Origin: Candidatus Falkowiibacteriota bacterium
GTDB taxonomy: Bacteria > Patescibacteriota > Patescibacteriia > Patescibacteriales > SZUA-104
DNA: 8,959 bases
Assembly: GCA_003231075.1 (NCBI GenBank)
Contig: QIIF01000050.1
Location: 1 to 8,959 of the forward strand
Direction: 5' to 3'
A program made the translations under genes and the position numbers. Shown piece after piece: positions 6,712 through 8,959 of this stretch (positions are counted from its first letter, which is position 1; every line of letters begins with the position of its first letter). Below the pieces are notes generated by a model, which worked only from the letters and a program-made list of their open reading frames with translations, had not been told where the DNA came from and ran no database searches.

Positions 6712-7404
6712 TTACCATCCTTTCTTCTTTATTCCTTTGGCGGCGGCGGCTACTTGCGCTTCTTGTTTGGAAGAGCCCTTTCCTTTCGCGACCAGTTCAT
6801 TACCCGCGTAAAGTCCGACCTCAAATATCTTGTCGTGATCCGGTCCGGACTCTTTTAAAACTTTATAATGCGGAGTTACTCCCAATTCTTCTTGGGACTT
6901 TTCCTGAAATTTTGATTTCGGATCCAGATATAATTTATTTGATAAAATATATTCCAGTTTTGATAAAATATTCGTTCTTATGAATTTATCAGCCCCTTTT
7001 ATTCCTTGATCCAAATAAATCGCGCCGATTAACGCCTCAACCGCGTTGGCTAAAATATACTGGCGCGCTTTTGAATTTTTATCTCTGGCCTCTCCCTTGG
7101 ATAAAAAAATAAATTCTTTAAGATTAACGGCGTCCGCCACCTCCGCCAGCATTTTGGAATTAACCAAGCTGGCGCGCCAATTCGTCAAATCTCCTTCCGG
7201 AGTATCGGGAAAATTATGGAATAAATGCTCGGTCACGATAATCTCCAAAACCGCGTCCCCCAGAAATTCCATCCTTTCATTATGCTGAAGCTGAAATTCC
7301 GGATGCTCGTTCAAATAAGAGCGATGCACCATTGACTGCTTAAGCAAATCTTTATTTTTAAATTTAATGCCGATGATTTTCTCAAGATAAGAGAGGTCTT
7401 TCAT
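6712..7404 (-). CDS. rnc: Ribonuclease III
   Basis: A double-strand-specific endoribonuclease that matures rRNA precursors and trims structured RNAs as a homodimer. The 230 residues match the usual bacterial length. The endonuclease domain (about 1-150) holds the signature NERMEFLGDAVLE at 42-54, with Glu43, Glu46 and Asp50 equivalent to E. coli Glu38, Glu41 and Asp45, and LANAVEALIGAIYLD at 118-132 with the catalytic Glu123 (Glu117). The residue matching E. coli Asp114 is Asn120. A double-stranded RNA-binding domain covers about 160-229, ending in the KQEAQVAAAAKGI helix. The ATG at 7404 is preceded only by AAAGAAT, a weak ribosome site. A good promoter lies about 100 nt upstream, and the leader contains a hairpin. 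Likely targets in this window are the 23S precursor stem and the hairpin insertions. Confidence 0.96.
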   Translation of the reverse strand: MKDLSYLEKIIGIKFKNKDLLKQSMVHRSYLNEHPEFQLQHNERMEFLGDAVLEIIVTEHLFHNFPDTPEGDLTNWRASLVNSKMLAEVADAVNLKEFIFLSKGEARDKNSKARQYILANAVEALIGAIYLDQGIKGADKFIRTNILSKLEYILSNKLYLDPKSKFQEKSQEELGVTPHYKVLKESGPDHDKIFEVGLYAGNELVAKGKGSSKQEAQVAAAAKGIKKKGW

Positions 7405-7412
7405 ATTCTTTA

Positions 7413-7476
7413 AATTAGTAATTTGTAGTTTATAACTTGCGGCGGACCAAAACTTTATCTGCCCAAATTACCAATT
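7413..7476 (-). promoter_or_regulatory. Hairpin in the rnc 5' leader
   Basis: AATTGGTAATTTG (7464-7476) pairs over 13 bp, with one G.U, with CAAATTACTAATT (7413-7425), looping 38 nt. It lies between the predicted transcription start (about 7506) and the rnc ATG. The outer arm is made of 7-nt AATTAC-type units (to about 7490). In E. coli RNase III cleaves a stem in its own leader. A comparable autoregulatory role is possible but inferred. Confidence 0.55.
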
Positions 7477-7512
7477 ACGAATTACGAATTATTATTATTT
7501 AATTATATTTTA

Positions 7513-7541
7513 AGTATATTATACTTTTTAATATTTATCAA
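7513..7541 (-). promoter_or_regulatory. Sigma70-type promoter of rnc
   Basis: The minus strand has -35 TTGATA (7536-7541), a 17-bp spacer and -10 TATACT (7513-7518). This places a transcription start near 7506 and a leader of about 100 nt before rnc. Confidence 0.75.
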
Positions 7542-7572
7542 CACAGTGTATTAGTCCAGCGCATATTGGGCA

Positions 7573-7648
7573 CGAAATTATTTCGCTGTGGCAGAATCTC
7601 TCACGCCTCAGCGGGAGGATTCTGCCGCAACGGAATAATCATTTTCCG
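7573..7648. repeat. Cluster of three hairpins between the wall-enzyme gene and rnc
   Basis: Three adjacent inverted repeats: CGAAAT/ATTTCG (7573-7578 with 7580-7585), GGCAGAATC/GATTCTGCC (7590-7598 with 7618-7626, with further inner pairing around a GC-rich loop) and CGGAA/TTCCG (7631-7635 with 7644-7648). The middle one is strikingly GC-rich for this spacer. No tRNA features or ORF fit. It could be a small RNA, a REP-like element or a processing site. Function is unknown. Confidence 0.5.
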
Positions 7649-7687
7649 CAAAATCACATTATGTATTATACTTTTTACTATGATAAT

Positions 7688-7727
7688 AAAAAAAAACAGC
7701 CCCAGTTGAATATTATAGTTAGGGCTG
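7688..7727 (-). terminator. Intrinsic terminator of the RlpA/S11 gene
   Basis: On the minus strand CAGCCC (7722-7727) pairs with GGGCTG (7697-7702), extended by a U.G and an A-U pair, and is followed by nine T (7688-7696). It begins 13 nt after the stop codon at 7741-7743, separating this gene from rnc. Confidence 0.9.
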
Positions 7728-7740
7728 CGCGAGTAATTAC

Positions 7741-8959
7741 TTATTTTTTTATCTTGCGAAATCCGTATTTTATTAATTCTTCAGTCTCTAAAAAACTCAT
7801 ATCCCTTGTTTTTGCCCCAAATGTCACGACGATTATCTGTTCTCCTGTCGGGGCTTTGGCGCGCGTCATCAAGCAATAACCGGCTTCATCCAAATATCCG
7901 GTTTTGGAGCCGGTAATGTTAAAATTATTCGTAGAGATTATTTTGTTGGTATTCATGACGCGATGGCGTTTTTTGGTATTAATTGTATAGAACTCATATT
8001 TTTTCATTATACTTGCCTTCTGAATAATCGGATGTTTTAACACTTCTTTAGCTATTATCGCGTAATCCGCGGCAGAACTTACATTTTGCGGAGAAAGTCC
8101 TGTCGGTTCTATAAAATGAGTTGAAGTAGCGCCCCATTTTTCAACTGTTTCGTTCATTTTATTAATAAAATCATCGCGGGGAACTCCGCTCACGCGCGCC
8201 AAGGTTTCAACGGTATTATTGGTTGACCCGACCAATGAAGAATAAATTAAATCCGCAACGGTTAAAGTGTCGCCGTCATTTAATTTTAAGCGCGATGATT
8301 CCCATTTATTAACATATTTATAATTATGTTCCTCATCCTGAACGCTATACGCTACCACTCTGTTTAAGCTGGGACGGGTATCCAAAAAAACTTTAACGGC
8401 TACTAATTTTGTCAAACTGGCCAAAGGCATAGTGGTTGTGGCGTTTTTGGCGAATATTACTTCACCGGTCCCTTCATTGATTACAATCCCTGATTTCGCC
8501 TTGATAATCGGTTTAGCTGTCGCTCCGATTGAAGCGATGCCCAATGTTTTATTATTTTTCGGCGCGATATACAGAGGTTCAATTTTAACATCAATAATCC
8601 CCGCCCCCAAGGACGCTATTTTTTTAAACGCCGCTTTATCCAAATCAATCGCCCTGTCCGGATGCAGATCTCTTTCCGGCCCGTAATCATTAATTTCTAC
8701 ATCAACGAACTTGCTGTTTCCGGTATTAAAAACACGCAGCCTTGAACCTTTGGGAAAATCGGGCGATGCCGCATAATTGCCGTTCTTGTAAGCATACCAA
8801 CTGGCTTTGCCGACGGTTGAAACATCAGGGTTGTCAAAAACCGCAATGCGGGCGAAAGGCAGATGAATTAAAGAGCGGACAAATTTTTCATCCGGAAAAT
8901 CCTTGGTTGGCAACGGCCGCCAAGCGCCGTAATTTTTATCATAAAAAAATACTTGTTTA
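7741..8959 (-). CDS. RlpA-like / D-alanyl-D-alanine carboxypeptidase fusion (5'-partial)
   Basis: A cell-envelope peptidoglycan enzyme, cut by the window edge. The frame stays open to 8959 (residues counted from the first full codon), so the TTG at 8913 is only an internal codon. An RlpA-like double-psi beta-barrel runs from GKASWYAYKNG near 50, through NDYGP (90-94) and RAIDL (102-106), to about 130. RlpA family members cleave or bind glycan strands. A peptidase S11 (DacA-type) domain follows, with the serine motif SLTK (181-184), SxN as STN (245-247) and KTG (352-354), all three penicillin-binding motifs intact. It should trim the terminal D-Ala of stem peptides. The signal peptide is expected upstream, outside the window. 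No C-terminal DacA amphipathic anchor is evident, as the protein ends soon after KYGFRKIKK. A terminator follows directly, so it is transcribed separately from rnc. Confidence 0.9.
   Translation of the reverse strand, partial: KQVFFYDKNYGAWRPLPTKDFPDEKFVRSLIHLPFARIAVFDNPDVSTVGKASWYAYKNGNYAASPDFPKGSRLRVFNTGNSKFVDVEINDYGPERDLHPDRAIDLDKAAFKKIASLGAGIIDVKIEPLYIAPKNNKTLGIASIGATAKPIIKAKSGIVINEGTGEVIFAKNATTTMPLASLTKLVAVKVFLDTRPSLNRVVAYSVQDEEHNYKYVNKWESSRLKLNDGDTLTVADLIYSSLVGSTNNTVETLARVSGVPRDDFINKMNETVEKWGATSTHFIEPTGLSPQNVSSAADYAIIAKEVLKHPIIQKASIMKKYEFYTINTKKRHRVMNTNKIISTNNFNITGSKTGYLDEAGYCLMTRAKAPTGEQIIVVTFGAKTRDMSFLETEELIKYGFRKIKK

Noticed and set aside
8432..8686. 84-codon plus-strand ORF
   Set aside because: It is antisense to the RlpA/S11 coding sequence, which has strong motifs in its own frame.

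Overview
The window reads as a fragment of a Candidate Phyla Radiation (Patescibacteria) genome, probably Parcubacteria-like. This is inferred from three things: a 23S rRNA gene interrupted by self-splicing introns that carry homing endonucleases, an RlpA-like/D-Ala-D-Ala carboxypeptidase fusion of a type I associate with these bacteria, and an AT-rich background with weak ribosome binding sites. I could not run a phylogeny. All real genes lie on the minus strand, so the biological reading order is from high to low coordinates.

In that order the window holds: (1) a 5'-truncated RlpA-like/peptidase S11 wall enzyme (7741-8959) with its own terminator; (2) a spacer with three hairpins and a good sigma70-type promoter; (3) rnc, RNase III (6712-7404), with a hairpin in its leader; (4) a self-complementary repeat spacer; (5) pilT, the type IV pilus retraction ATPase (5554-6606); (6) a 440-base spacer with a consensus promoter, a terminator-like hairpin that has a competing upstream arm, a heptamer hairpin and a boxA-like element; (7) a 23S rRNA gene spanning about 5.04 kb (about 70-5109). 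No 16S rRNA or tRNA precedes the 23S gene, so it looks unlinked from 16S.

The 23S gene is the main interest. Two group I introns sit after E. coli positions 1923 (1724-2515) and 2593 (359-1073). Each encodes a single-motif LAGLIDADG endonuclease resembling the chloroplast enzyme known from the same site: I-CeuI-like at 1923 and I-CreI-like at 2593. The first 1923 positions of the rRNA are also swollen by about 670 nt of short hairpin insertions, including at helices 25 and 45, the classical sites of RNase III-excised intervening sequences. Most of these hairpins are built from tandem 7-nt units, commonly five per arm, in two sequence families. Similar 7-nt-period hairpins with other unit sequences fill the spacers.

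The pieces could work together. The precursor 23S ends form a perfect 27-bp stem and the insertions form long duplexes, both plausible RNase III substrates, and RNase III is encoded two genes upstream. Splicing would restore the PTC-proximal helices 69 and 93. Helix 69 itself carries paired base changes, and the intron guide sequence matches the changed form exactly.
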